Shown here one piece after another: positions 35,428 through 44,098 of a stretch of DNA of 64,000 nucleotides. The notes below the pieces were generated by a model. The model was given only the letters and a program-made list of their open reading frames with translations. It did no database searches and was not told where the DNA came from. Position 1 is the first letter of the stretch. Every line of letters begins with the position of its first letter. Origin of the DNA: Culturomica sp. (GTDB taxonomy: Bacteria > Bacteroidota > Bacteroidia > Bacteroidales > Marinifilaceae); assembly GCA_031271755.1 (NCBI GenBank), contig JAISVB010000056.1, forward strand, positions 1 to 64,000, written 5' to 3'. A program made the position numbers and the translations under genes.

Positions 35428-35607
35428 TTACTCTTTTTTATCGGGCTTGTTCCTGAAATTCAGGAACGTAATTGCAGCCGTCAGGCACATCATGGCGGCG
35501 ATGTTGATGTATACGGCGGTTCTGTCGATGGTGTTCGTGAGCGTGATGACACTGGATACCATCACTAAGAAGGCCGCGAGCATGAGCAGTAATTTTACGG
35601 GTTTCAT
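35428..35607 (-). CDS. 59-residue two-helix membrane protein
   Basis: An ATG at 35607 opens a 59-codon frame, MKPVKLLLMLAAFLVMVSSV and onward, ending FLNFRNKPDKKE before a TAA. Two hydrophobic helices (about 5-22 and 33-48) are joined by a short polar loop, and the C-terminus is basic. It sits 15 bases from the next gene and 10 bases from the acyltransferase stop, in line with an operon. Conservation is unknown; the topology and spacing are the only support. Confidence 0.55.
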   Translation of the reverse strand: MKPVKLLLMLAAFLVMVSSVITLTNTIDRTAVYINIAAMMCLTAAITFLNFRNKPDKKE

Positions 35608-35617
35608 GGGATTTTTT

Positions 35618-36751
35618 TTAAGATATCCCCAATTTGTTTTTGACCGGATTGGCGTATATCTCTAAGAAAATGTTGTTCAACATGGAGCGGTTGCCTTTGA
35701 TCCGGTCGATTTTGCGGGACATCACTTGTATAAAATGTTCTTTTTCTTCTTCTGTGTAATGACAACTGAATTTATTGCCCGAATAAAGCAGGTCATAGGC
35801 AATGTAATTGTTGGGCCACAATTTGTAATGGGCGTAGATCCGGGAATCGATATACCGGGCTAACGCTTCTAAGCGTTCGCCTTTCGAAGGCAGCTCCGCC
35901 ATTTTTTCCAACTCCCCGTCGATGGGCTTGTCTACGGCAAAATGGATCCGCCCTTTGTACATCCCCAATCCCGCCTGCATGCTTCGCATGTCCTCTTCCG
36001 GCGTTTTCACATATTCGCTGACACTCCGGGTGTAGAGTTCCTGGGTTTTCAATTCGTCGCAAGGCTCCCATTCGTAGGAGATGGACACCGGCACGATATG
36101 CAGTTCCCGGAAGTTCTCCGCGAAATCTTTCGGGCCGCTCATGGTGAACATCTTCAGGAGGCTGGGTTGTGTTTTATCGCTTCCGTTTTTGGTCCTTCCT
36201 TCCCGCTGGGCGATCCAGACCGAACTGTTGGTTTCCAGTATGGTCCGGCGGATGTATTGGGAACGGAGCGCCGAGCTGATGATCATTTCCCGGACAGGGA
36301 TCTCCCGTTCGATGATAAAACAGGAGTTCAGTTTGACCAGATCCGTCACCCAGTCGTTTACCAGCAGGTTGCTGCCGATGGCCGCTTCGGTGTATTTGAA
36401 GCCGTTTGTCCGCAGGATCAGGTTCAGGATGGCCGAATCCAAAATAATGTCCCGGTGATCCGATACGAACAGGTAGGCGTTTCCGGGCTGGATGTTTTCC
36501 AGCCCCTCTGCCGAATAACCGGCGGAGGTATTCCGGATAACGGCGGTAATAGCCGGTCCGAAGAATTTGCTTTGAAATTCGTCCAGCGTACGGATGGATC
36601 GCAGTGATTCTGTGATCCGGTCTTTGTCCGTCTGGATCAGTTGGGAAAATACCGAGAGAAACTCCGCCGATTGTCCGAGCCTTTCCCGTGCACCCACAAT
36701 CTCCGCTTCGTTATAAGGCCTGATACTGTCAAATTCCGGATTCGATAACAT
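35618..36751 (-). CDS. 1-acyl-glycerol-3-phosphate acyltransferase-like protein
   Basis: A 377-residue member of the PlsC/PlsB-like acyltransferase superfamily. The ATG at 36751 (MLSNPEFDSIRPYNEAEIVG) is chosen; the open frame runs further upstream into the aminotransferase gene but encodes unrelated sequence there. The catalytic region is VSDHRDIILDSA (about 142-153), followed by the substrate site EREIPVREMI and WIAQREGRTKNGSD, then PVSISYEWEPCD. It transfers fatty acyl groups in phospholipid or lipid A-like synthesis at the inner membrane. There is no clear membrane helix, so it is probably peripheral. Possible co-transcription with the upstream aminotransferase. Confidence 0.85.
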   Translation of the reverse strand: MLSNPEFDSIRPYNEAEIVGARERLGQSAEFLSVFSQLIQTDKDRITESLRSIRTLDEFQSKFFGPAITAVIRNTSAGYSAEGLENIQPGNAYLFVSDHRDIILDSAILNLILRTNGFKYTEAAIGSNLLVNDWVTDLVKLNSCFIIEREIPVREMIISSALRSQYIRRTILETNSSVWIAQREGRTKNGSDKTQPSLLKMFTMSGPKDFAENFRELHIVPVSISYEWEPCDELKTQELYTRSVSEYVKTPEEDMRSMQAGLGMYKGRIHFAVDKPIDGELEKMAELPSKGERLEALARYIDSRIYAHYKLWPNNYIAYDLLYSGNKFSCHYTEEEKEHFIQVMSRKIDRIKGNRSMLNNIFLEIYANPVKNKLGIS

Positions 36752-36804
36752 GTCGTAAAAGAATAGACTCTTAAAATTTGTCGCAAAGATAGAAAAATAA
36801 TCCT

Positions 36805-38007
36805 TTATGCCTGTTTGGCGCCGGGATATTCTTTCAGCGCCACGGCCAGGATCTCCATTGCATTCTTTAAATCGCTGATGTTTAGAACATAAGCAATTCT
36901 TACTTCGTCTTTTCCCTTCCCCGGTGTGCCGTAAAACCCGCTGGCGGGAGCTACCATGACCGTCTGGTTTTTGTAGCTGAAATCTTCCAATAACCACTGG
37001 GCGAACCGGTCTGCGTCGTCGACAGGCAACCGGACAATGGCGTAAAAGGCGCCCTGGGGTGTCGGGCAGATCACGCCGGGTATCCGGTTCAGCGCTTCCA
37101 CCATGAAATCCCTCCGCTCCCGGTAGGTGTGATTCATTTCGGCAAAGTACGTGTCGGGGGTATCCAAAGCGGCCTCGGCGACAATCTGTCCCAAAGCGGG
37201 CGGGCAGAGGCGGGACATCGCAATTTTCAAAGCGGTGGCAAGTACCTGTTGGTTGCGCGTAACGATAGCGCCGATCCGGATGCCGCAGGCGCTGTATCTT
37301 TTGGACATGGATTCGAACAGGACAACATTCTGTTCGATGCCGGGCAGGTTCATCACCGAGTAGTGGGGCGCTCCGTCGTAACAATATTCCCTGTAAACCT
37401 CATCCGAATAGAGGTACAAATTATATTTTTTAACAATCTTCGCAAGCTCTTCAAGCTCTTTTTGAGAGTAAAGATAGCCTGTCGGGTTGTTGGGGTTGAT
37501 GATCACAATTCCCTTAGTCTTCGGTGTGATCAATTGCTCGATCTCGGCAATGGGAGGCAGGGCGAAATTGTTTTCGATCGTGGAGGTAACGGTTTTTACC
37601 TCCACACCTGCCAACGTGGCGCAGGTGGTGTAGTTGGCGTAATAGGGTTCCGGGATGATGATCTCGTCCCCTTCGTTCAGCGTGCTCAGAAAGGCGAAAA
37701 GAATGGCTTCGGAGCCTCCGGAAGTGATCAGGATCTCCTGGTCGGTCAGCTCGATGCCTATGTTTCGGTAATACCGGGCTAATTTCTCCTTCAGCGCCGG
37801 ATTCCCTCCGGATGCCGTATACTCAATGACCGGAATATCCGCCTCCTTCAAGGCATGCAAGGCATGCGGAGGGGTTTCAATATCGGGCTGTCCGATATTT
37901 AAATGGTACACTTTGATCCCCTTGGCTTTGGCGGCGTCGGCAAAAGGCACTAATTTGCGGATCGGCGAAGCCGGGATGGCATTCCCTTTTTTTGAAATTT
38001 GCGGCAT
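36805..38007 (-). CDS. Pyridoxal-phosphate-dependent aminotransferase (aspartate aminotransferase family)
   Basis: A 400-residue fold-type I class I/II aminotransferase. It has KVYHLNIGQPDIETPP (about 32-47), the cofactor-binding region TSGGSEAILFAF, NPNNPTGYLYS, and the PLP-binding Lys in FESMSKRYSACGIRIGA (about 233-249). Substrate is probably aspartate or an aromatic/branched amino acid; sequence alone does not decide. The start MPQISKKGNAIPASPIRKL is typical. About 90 bases separate it from the Crp/Fnr gene. Confidence 0.9.
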   Translation of the reverse strand: MPQISKKGNAIPASPIRKLVPFADAAKAKGIKVYHLNIGQPDIETPPHALHALKEADIPVIEYTASGGNPALKEKLARYYRNIGIELTDQEILITSGGSEAILFAFLSTLNEGDEIIIPEPYYANYTTCATLAGVEVKTVTSTIENNFALPPIAEIEQLITPKTKGIVIINPNNPTGYLYSQKELEELAKIVKKYNLYLYSDEVYREYCYDGAPHYSVMNLPGIEQNVVLFESMSKRYSACGIRIGAIVTRNQQVLATALKIAMSRLCPPALGQIVAEAALDTPDTYFAEMNHTYRERRDFMVEALNRIPGVICPTPQGAFYAIVRLPVDDADRFAQWLLEDFSYKNQTVMVAPASGFYGTPGKGKDEVRIAYVLNISDLKNAMEILAVALKEYPGAKQA

Positions 38008-38094
38008 GATGATTCGATTTTGTGTAAAAACTAAAAATGCTTATTTTATACAGGCGAACGATAAATTTATTTAAAAATAACCATACAATTCGCA

Positions 38095-38784
38095 CTAATA
38101 TCCGGCCACTTTTTTTAATTTTCCGGTATCTAATAATTTAATTTTCCTTCCTTTGGATTCAACCAATCCTTCATTTTTGTATTCGGAGAGCAGCCGGATG
38201 ATGGTTTCGGTAGCGGTTCCTGCAAAATTCCCCAGGTCTTCCCGGGAAATACTCAGCCGGAGCGTTCCGTCCTTTTCCACGCCGAAATCCGCTGCCAGCA
38301 TCAGCAAAATTTCCGCCAGCCGTTTTTTGACCGACTTTTGGGCAATGTCCCGGATGGAGCGGTTGGACTCTCCCAGTTCCTTGCAGGCGATCTGCATGAG
38401 TTCGTAAGCGAAAGCGGGGTTGTTGCGGATCAGCTCCAGCACAACCTGTTCGGGCATAAAACCCAGTACGGTATCCGACAGCACTTCCACGGAGGTACAC
38501 GCCTTCTCTTTCAGGATCACCGAACGGAAACCGAAAAAATCACCCTCTTTCTCGAATTTGATGATCTGCTCCTTCCCTTCGCGTCCGGTTTGAAAAACCT
38601 TGACCGCCCCGCTGTAAATGAAATAGCACCCTTTCATGCGATCCCCTTCGGAATAGATCAGCGTCCCTTTTTTGTACGACCGGGCCGGTTCGTGGTCGGC
38701 TAAATTTTTTAATTCCGCTTCCGACAACGTTTTAAAAGTCTGTTTAAGCTTATCGCAGCACGCTTTGTTATCCGGGGTCTCCAT
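38095..38784 (-). CDS. Crp/Fnr family transcriptional regulator
   Basis: A 229-residue regulator with an N-terminal cyclic-nucleotide-binding-like beta roll (about 30-130: GTLIYSEGDRMKGCYFIYSG, FKTGREGKEQIIKF-like stretch reading FQTGREGKEQII) and a C-terminal winged HTH (SREDLGNFAGTATETIIRLL, about 180-199). A Cys pair near the N-terminus (KACCDKLK) could hold a metal cluster, but the Fnr four-Cys set is not seen. A role in redox or stress control is usual for Bacteroidota relatives. It lies 10 bases after dxs in the same direction, so it may be part of the pyrH-dxs transcript. Confidence 0.9.
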   Translation of the reverse strand: METPDNKACCDKLKQTFKTLSEAELKNLADHEPARSYKKGTLIYSEGDRMKGCYFIYSGAVKVFQTGREGKEQIIKFEKEGDFFGFRSVILKEKACTSVEVLSDTVLGFMPEQVVLELIRNNPAFAYELMQIACKELGESNRSIRDIAQKSVKKRLAEILLMLAADFGVEKDGTLRLSISREDLGNFAGTATETIIRLLSEYKNEGLVESKGRKIKLLDTGKLKKVAGY

Positions 38785-38794
38785 ATCGTGTTTC

Positions 38795-40663
38795 TTATCG
38801 CTCCGTTATTTCACGGATTTTCCCGGCGATGGCGTCGGCGTCGTACCCGCACTCCCGGTACAGTTGCGCCTGCGTCCCGTGTTCCACGAACCGGTCCGGA
38901 ATTCCCAACCGCACGATGTCCGCCCGGTAGTTTTGCGCCGTCATGAATTCGGTTACGGCGCTTCCCAATCCTCCGATCACCGTTCCGTCTTCCACGGTGA
39001 TGATCCGGGAGAATTTCCGGAAGATGGCGTGCAGCAGCTCTTCGTCGATCGGTTTCAGGTAACGCATGTCGTACAGGGCTGCCGTACCGGCCGGAAAACG
39101 ATCGATCGCCTCCTGCGCAAACAGACCGGCAGGTCCCAATGTGATGACCGCCACCTGCTCTCCTTCCCGGAGACACCTCCCCTTCCCGACGGGCAATTCC
39201 CGGAACGGTTGCCTCCAGGCCGTCGCCCTTCCCCTTCCCCGCGGATAGCGGATGGCAAAAGGCCCTTTTTCCGGCAATTGTGCCGTGTACATCAGGTTGC
39301 GAAGTTCCTCTTCGTTCAGGGGAGAAGCGATGGTCATCTCCGGAATGCAACGGAGATAAGCCAGGTCGTAGGCGCCGTGGTGGGTCGCTCCGTCTGATCC
39401 GACCAATCCTCCCCGGTCAATGCACAACACCACATTCAGGTGTTGCAGGGCGACGTCGTGGATGATCTGGTCGTAGGCCCGTTGCAAAAAGGAGGAGTAT
39501 ATGTTGCAAAAAGGGAGGTATCCCCGGGTCGCCAGGCCGGCGGAAAAGGTCACGGCGTGCTGTTCTGCAATTCCCACGTCGAAGCAGCGCTCCGGCAACT
39601 CTTTCATCATGATGTTCAGGGAGCAGCCGGTCGGCATGGCCGGTGTGATCCCCACAATTTTCGGATTCTGCCGGGCTAATTCGAGGAGTGTATGCCCGAA
39701 AACATCCTGAAACCGGAGCGGAGCGTCTGCCTTTTCTTCTTCGAGCAGCTTGCCGGTTTCTTTGTTGTATTTTCCCGGTGCGTGCCAGGTTGTCTGGTCG
39801 CTTTCCGCCTGTTTAAACCCCTTTCCTTTCACCGTGATGCAGTGAAGCAGCTTCGGTCCTTGCAGTTTTTTCAGGTTTCGCAACACCTCGACTAAGCGGT
39901 TTACATCGTGCCCGTCCACCGGCCCGAAATAACGCAATCCGAACGCTTCGAAAAGATTGCTCTGTTTCAACAACATGGATTTGATGCTGTTGTCGATTTT
40001 CTGAAAAAGATTCCTGATCCGGGTGATTTTACCCAGGGCTTTCCAGACGTCCCCCTTGATCCGGTTGTAGGTTTTGGAAGTGGACATCTTCAACAGGTAG
40101 GCGTTTAAGCCCCCGACATTGGGATCGATGGCCATGTTGTTGTCGTTCAGGATCACCAACAGATTGCTTTTGTAAGCGCCGGCATTGTTCAGCGCTTCGA
40201 AGGCCATCCCCCCTGTCATGGAACCGTCTCCGATAACGGCTATCGATTGGCGTTTTGTATCCCCTTCCAACTCCGCGGCGATCGCCATCCCCAGAGCGGC
40301 GGAGATGGAGGTGGAAGAGTGGCCTGTCCCGAAAGAGTCGTATTTGCTTTCCGACCTTCTGGGAAAACCGCTGATCCCCTTGTATTGCCGTTTACTCCGG
40401 AACAGTTCTTTCCGGCCGGTCAGTATTTTATGGGCGTAAGATTGGTGTCCGACATCCCAGATCAATTGATCTTCCGGGGTGTCGAACACGTAATGAAGGG
40501 CAACCGTCAGTTCGACCACTCCGAGGCTGGCTCCGAGGTGTCCCGGATTCTCCGCACAATCTTCGATGATTTTTTCCCGGATCTCCCGGCAAAGCTGTAC
40601 AAGGCTTGCTTCCGGAAGTTTTTTCAGGTCTGCAGGGGTATGAATAGAGTCAAGCAATTTCAT
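38795..40663 (-). CDS. dxs: 1-deoxy-D-xylulose-5-phosphate synthase
   Basis: A 622-residue thiamine-diphosphate enzyme that condenses pyruvate and glyceraldehyde-3-phosphate, the first step of the MEP isoprenoid pathway. The TPP motif is GDGSMTGGMAFEALNNAG with NDNNMAID closing it (about 150-185). The transketolase-type pyrimidine domain follows (VGITPAMPTG, DVGIAEQHAVTFSAGLA), then the C-terminal domain (VEDGTVIGGLGSAV). Length is normal. It lies 18 bases downstream of pyrH. Confidence 0.97.
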   Translation of the reverse strand: MKLLDSIHTPADLKKLPEASLVQLCREIREKIIEDCAENPGHLGASLGVVELTVALHYVFDTPEDQLIWDVGHQSYAHKILTGRKELFRSKRQYKGISGFPRRSESKYDSFGTGHSSTSISAALGMAIAAELEGDTKRQSIAVIGDGSMTGGMAFEALNNAGAYKSNLLVILNDNNMAIDPNVGGLNAYLLKMSTSKTYNRIKGDVWKALGKITRIRNLFQKIDNSIKSMLLKQSNLFEAFGLRYFGPVDGHDVNRLVEVLRNLKKLQGPKLLHCITVKGKGFKQAESDQTTWHAPGKYNKETGKLLEEEKADAPLRFQDVFGHTLLELARQNPKIVGITPAMPTGCSLNIMMKELPERCFDVGIAEQHAVTFSAGLATRGYLPFCNIYSSFLQRAYDQIIHDVALQHLNVVLCIDRGGLVGSDGATHHGAYDLAYLRCIPEMTIASPLNEEELRNLMYTAQLPEKGPFAIRYPRGRGRATAWRQPFRELPVGKGRCLREGEQVAVITLGPAGLFAQEAIDRFPAGTAALYDMRYLKPIDEELLHAIFRKFSRIITVEDGTVIGGLGSAVTEFMTAQNYRADIVRLGIPDRFVEHGTQAQLYRECGYDADAIAGKIREITER

Positions 40664-40681
40664 GACAGCGGTTTTCCCTTT

Positions 40682-41386
40682 TTAATACACCACAGTCCCG
40701 ATCTTCTCCCCGCTTATCAATTTTTTCAGGTTTCCGGGTATATCCATATTGAATACGACAATCGGCAGTCGATTCTCTTTGCACAGGGTTGTCGCGGTCA
40801 GATCCATCACTTTCAGCCCTTTGTCGTATATTTCATCGTACGTGATCCGGTCGTATTTGACCGCTGCCGGATCTTTCTCCGGATCAGCCGTATAAATCCC
40901 GTCTACCCGCGTCCCTTTCAGCATAGCGTCCGCCTCTATTTCAATCGCCCGGAGGCTGCTGCCGGTATCGGTCGTAAAATACGGATTTCCCGTGCCGGCG
41001 CTGAAAATGGTCACGATCCCCTGTTCCAGGTACTCCACCGCTTTGGCTTTGGAATAAAACTCCCCGATCGGTTCCATGCGGATCGCCGTCAATACCTTGT
41101 TCCGGCATCCTTCGTTGTCCAGGGCGGAACTCAGCGCCAGGGCGTTGATCACGGTGGCCAACATTCCCATACTGTCCCCCTTGACCCGGTCAAACCCTTT
41201 GGCGGTGCCGCTCAGCCCCCTGAAAATGTTTCCTCCCCCGATCACAATACCGGTCTGGACTCCCATTTCCGACACTTCCCGGATCTGGCGGGCGTAACTC
41301 TCCACTGCTGGTACGTCGATGCCGTACTTTTGGTTACCTGCCAAAGATTCCCCGCTTAATTTTAATAGAATACGTTTATATTGCAT
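40682..41386 (-). CDS. pyrH: UMP kinase
   Basis: A 234-residue hexameric kinase making UDP from UMP for RNA, DNA and sugar-nucleotide synthesis. The amino-acid-kinase fold motifs are clear: LLKLSGESLAG (about 7-17), GIVIGGGNIFRG (about 46-57), GTGNPYFTTDT (about 130-140) and TRVDGIYTADPEKDP. It has a consensus promoter upstream and leads a likely pyrH-dxs-Crp/Fnr transcript. Confidence 0.97.
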   Translation of the reverse strand: MQYKRILLKLSGESLAGNQKYGIDVPAVESYARQIREVSEMGVQTGIVIGGGNIFRGLSGTAKGFDRVKGDSMGMLATVINALALSSALDNEGCRNKVLTAIRMEPIGEFYSKAKAVEYLEQGIVTIFSAGTGNPYFTTDTGSSLRAIEIEADAMLKGTRVDGIYTADPEKDPAAVKYDRITYDEIYDKGLKVMDLTATTLCKENRLPIVVFNMDIPGNLKKLISGEKIGTVVY

Positions 41387-41454
41387 ATCTTTACATGTTG
41401 TTTTTTCGTGCGTTTTTTACGACAAATCAAGCAAAGCTAACGATTTTTGCGGTA

Positions 41455-41487
41455 CAAAGATAATGAATCGCGGAAAATAAAATCAAC
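41455..41487 (-). promoter_or_regulatory. Promoter of pyrH
   Basis: On the minus strand GTTG (41487-41484), a 21-base spacer and TATCTTTG (41462-41455). A second TAnnTTTG copy (TAGCTTTG, 41439-41432) follows closely and could be an alternative start site. Confidence 0.6.
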
Positions 41488-41504
41488 CCCTTGACAACCA
41501 AGGT

Positions 41505-42239
41505 ATGAATCAGACTGCCGACTATTTTTTTACCGTGATCGTGCCCGTTTACAACGAAGCCGGCAACATTCTCCGGATAGAAAAGGAACTGGGGGATTTT
41601 CTCCAAACAGCTCCGGAGCGGGTGTGTGTCCTGCTGGTGAACGACGGATCCACGGACGGGAGCGGGGAGTTGATCCGGGAGGTGTGCGCCCGGCAGCCGC
41701 ACTTTTATTACATTGCTTTTGCCGAGAACGGAGGATTGAGTGCCGCCCTTAAAGCGGGCATTGACTATGCCTGTTCGGAATACGTGGGCTATATCGACGC
41801 CGACCTGCAAACAGCGCCCGGCGATTTCCGGCTTTTGTTGGAACATGCGGGAGCGTACGAAATGGTCACCGGCATCCGGAGTAATCGCAAAGACGGATGG
41901 GTCAAAAAGCTCTCTTCCCGGATCGCCAACGGATTCCGGCGGGCGATGACGGGCGATGGGATCGAAGATACGGGGTGTCCCCTGAAGATCATCCGGAGCG
42001 ATTACGCCAAACGGATCCCCTTTTTTACCGGGATGCACCGGTTCCTTCCGGCTTTGATCCAATTGCAGCACGGCCGGGTGAAACAGGTGCCTGTCCGGCA
42101 TTTCCCCCGGATATCCGGGGAGTCGAAATATCATTTATGGAACCGCCTGGCCGGCCCTTTCAAAGATTGTTTTGCCTACCGGTGGATGAAAAAAAGATAC
42201 ATCCGTTACCGGGTAGCGGAGAGTAACCTCACAGATTAA
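41505..42239 (+). CDS. Glycosyltransferase family 2 (polyprenyl-phosphate sugar transferase type)
   Basis: A 244-residue GT-A enzyme of the DPM1/ArnC-like group: FTVIVPVYNEAGNILR (about 8-23), LLVNDGSTDGSG, the DxD in YIDADLQTAPGDF, and the group-specific GIEDTGCPLKIIR plus FLPALIQLQHGRVKQVPV. It probably loads a sugar on a polyprenyl phosphate. No C-terminal membrane helices are present, so it would rely on a partner. The next gene, two bases downstream, encodes a LAB_N membrane protein, and the pair is likely to work together. Confidence 0.88.
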   Translation: MNQTADYFFTVIVPVYNEAGNILRIEKELGDFLQTAPERVCVLLVNDGSTDGSGELIREVCARQPHFYYIAFAENGGLSAALKAGIDYACSEYVGYIDADLQTAPGDFRLLLEHAGAYEMVTGIRSNRKDGWVKKLSSRIANGFRRAMTGDGIEDTGCPLKIIRSDYAKRIPFFTGMHRFLPALIQLQHGRVKQVPVRHFPRISGESKYHLWNRLAGPFKDCFAYRWMKKRYIRYRVAESNLTD

Positions 42240-42241
42240 AA

Positions 42242-42859
42242 ATGGGCATTTATATTATCGGATTTCTGGCCCATCTCTTTTTCTCCGCCCGGGTTCTGTT
42301 CCAGTGGATCCTTTCGGAGCGACACAAAAAGGTGGTATCTCCCTCCATCTACTGGATATTGAGTTTAGCCGGATCGTACCTGCTTTTTTTGTACGGCTGG
42401 CTGCGGGAGGATTTTGCCATCCTGCTCGGACAACTGATCGCCTACTACATTTACATTTGGAACCTGAACCAAAAGAGCGATTGGGAGAAAGTCCCTTTCC
42501 CGGTCCGTTGTATCCTGCTCCTGACACCGGTGGTCGTTGTCCTGTACTCCATCAGCGAAGCGGTTGTTTTTGCTGCGCGTTTTTTCAATACCGACGTTGT
42601 CCCGCTTTGGCTGATCCTGTTCGGTTCGCTGGGGCAGGTATTGTTTACCATGCGGTTTGTGTATCAGTGGCACTACTCCCGGAAAAGGCACGAATCTGTT
42701 TTGCCGCTGGGATTCTGGCTGATCAGCCTGCTGGGATCGGGTACGATTGTAGCCTATGCGTTGTACCGGCGGGATCCGGTGTTGATCGTCGGACAATCGT
42801 TCGGAATAGCCGCTTACTGCCGGAATCTTTACATCCTGTGTCGTTCCCGTCATTCATAA
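42242..42859 (+). CDS. Membrane protein with two LAB_N (lipid-A-disaccharide synthase N-terminal) domains
   Basis: A 205-residue protein with six membrane helices arranged as two related halves: FLAHLFFSARVLFQWILSER with VSPSIYWILSLAGSYLLF, and LGQVLFTMRFVYQWHYSRKR with VLPLGFWLISLLGSGTIV. Each half has the LAB_N signature ending in GQ and N-L (LGQLIAYYIYIWNL, VGQSFGIAAYCRNLYIL). Such domains are found fused to or near lipid A and polyprenyl-phosphate glycosyltransferases, with unclear function. The two-base gap to the glycosyltransferase indicates coupling; hemW follows after four bases. Confidence 0.85.
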   Translation: MGIYIIGFLAHLFFSARVLFQWILSERHKKVVSPSIYWILSLAGSYLLFLYGWLREDFAILLGQLIAYYIYIWNLNQKSDWEKVPFPVRCILLLTPVVVVLYSISEAVVFAARFFNTDVVPLWLILFGSLGQVLFTMRFVYQWHYSRKRHESVLPLGFWLISLLGSGTIVAYALYRRDPVLIVGQSFGIAAYCRNLYILCRSRHS

Positions 42860-42863
42860 AGCC

Positions 42864-44018
42864 ATGAGTGTATACGTCCACATCCCTTTTTGCAGGAGCA
42901 AGTGTCACTACTGCGGATTTTACTCCCTGGCTTCTTCTACCCGAAAAGAGGCCTTTTTACCTGCATTGGAACGGGAGATGGAGCTACGCACGGCCTATCT
43001 GGGGAAAACCGTTCCGGAAACGCTTTACCTGGGAGGAGGCACCCCCTCTTTTCTGTCCATACCGGAATTGGAACGGGTGGTTTCCGCTCTTCACAAACAC
43101 TACGCATTCCCCGTTGGCACCGAACGTACGCTGGAAGCCAACCCCGAAGACCTGACCCCGGATCGACTCGGCGCTTGGAAGGCGTTGGGATTTAACCGCC
43201 TGAGCATCGGTATTCAAACTTTTGACGATGCAGTGTTGAAACGGATCGGCCGTTCGCACTCCGCTGCACAGGCCATTGCCGGATTGGAACAGGTGGCGGC
43301 AGCCGGTTACGAAAATGTGAGTGTCGATCTGATCCTGGGGCTTCCGGGGAGCGCTTCCGCACACGTTTGGGCGGATCTGGAACTGCTCGATCGTTTTCCC
43401 GTGTCCCACCTCTCGGTGTATATGCTCGGCATTGATCCGGGCTCTGTTTTTGAGAAGCAACAGGCGGCGGGCAAACTCTCCCTGCCGGCGGAAGAGGAAA
43501 CGGTTGCCCTGTTCCTGCATGTTTCGGAGCGGTTGAAAGAACGGGGGTTCGAGCATTACGAAATCTCGAATTTCGCCCGGAACCAAGCCTACTCCCGGCA
43601 CAATACCCGCTATTGGCAACAGAAACCGTATCTGGGACTGGGCCCTTCCGCACATTCGTACGACGGCGCTTCCCGGCAGTGGAATAGTTCCCGCCTGAAC
43701 ACTTATATTGACAGTTTAAATAAAGGTATTTTGATTTTTGAGCGTGAGGAGTTGACCTGTTTTGACCGGTACAATGAATATGTGATGACCTCTTTGCGGA
43801 CGATGTGGGGGGCGGAATGGGATGTATTCAAAAACACGCCCGGAGATATCGCTCCGAACCAGGAGGAACGGCTGGCTTTTTACATCGAAAACGATTGGGC
43901 GAAAAAGGAAGCGGGGCGTTTCATCCTGACCGAAGCCGGGTGGCTGGTTTCCGACCGGATTTTCAGCGAACTGTTTGTTGTCGGGGATGCGGCAAGCGGT
44001 GGTGGAAAAAAGGAGTGA
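42864..44018 (+). CDS. hemW: Radical SAM heme chaperone HemW (coproporphyrinogen oxidase-like)
   Basis: A 384-residue radical SAM protein. The cluster-binding motif CRSKCHYCGFYS is at about residues 10-21, near the N-terminus (VYVHIPFC). GGGTPSFL, EANPEDLT and the GIQTFDD stretch follow, as do LGLGPSAHS and the HemN C-terminal domain. In this family most members are HemW, which binds and delivers heme, rather than the true oxidase HemN. It is joined to the glycosyltransferase/LAB_N pair by short gaps and converges with an outer-membrane protein gene. Confidence 0.92.
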   Translation: MSVYVHIPFCRSKCHYCGFYSLASSTRKEAFLPALEREMELRTAYLGKTVPETLYLGGGTPSFLSIPELERVVSALHKHYAFPVGTERTLEANPEDLTPDRLGAWKALGFNRLSIGIQTFDDAVLKRIGRSHSAAQAIAGLEQVAAAGYENVSVDLILGLPGSASAHVWADLELLDRFPVSHLSVYMLGIDPGSVFEKQQAAGKLSLPAEEETVALFLHVSERLKERGFEHYEISNFARNQAYSRHNTRYWQQKPYLGLGPSAHSYDGASRQWNSSRLNTYIDSLNKGILIFEREELTCFDRYNEYVMTSLRTMWGAEWDVFKNTPGDIAPNQEERLAFYIENDWAKKEAGRFILTEAGWLVSDRIFSELFVVGDAASGGGKKE

Positions 44019-44098
44019 AACCCAGGCCTGCACAACGCCAAAAAATTGTGGAGGGTCTGCACCGCATTGGGCAGGAGTTACTGTCTGTTTCTTGGTGA

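Noticed and set aside
35618-37384. 588-codon frame extending the acyltransferase upstream
   Set aside because: The first 211 codons are the aminotransferase gene read out of frame; the acyltransferase begins at 36751.
40247-41359. 370-codon plus-strand frame over dxs and pyrH
   Set aside because: Antisense shadow of two certain genes.
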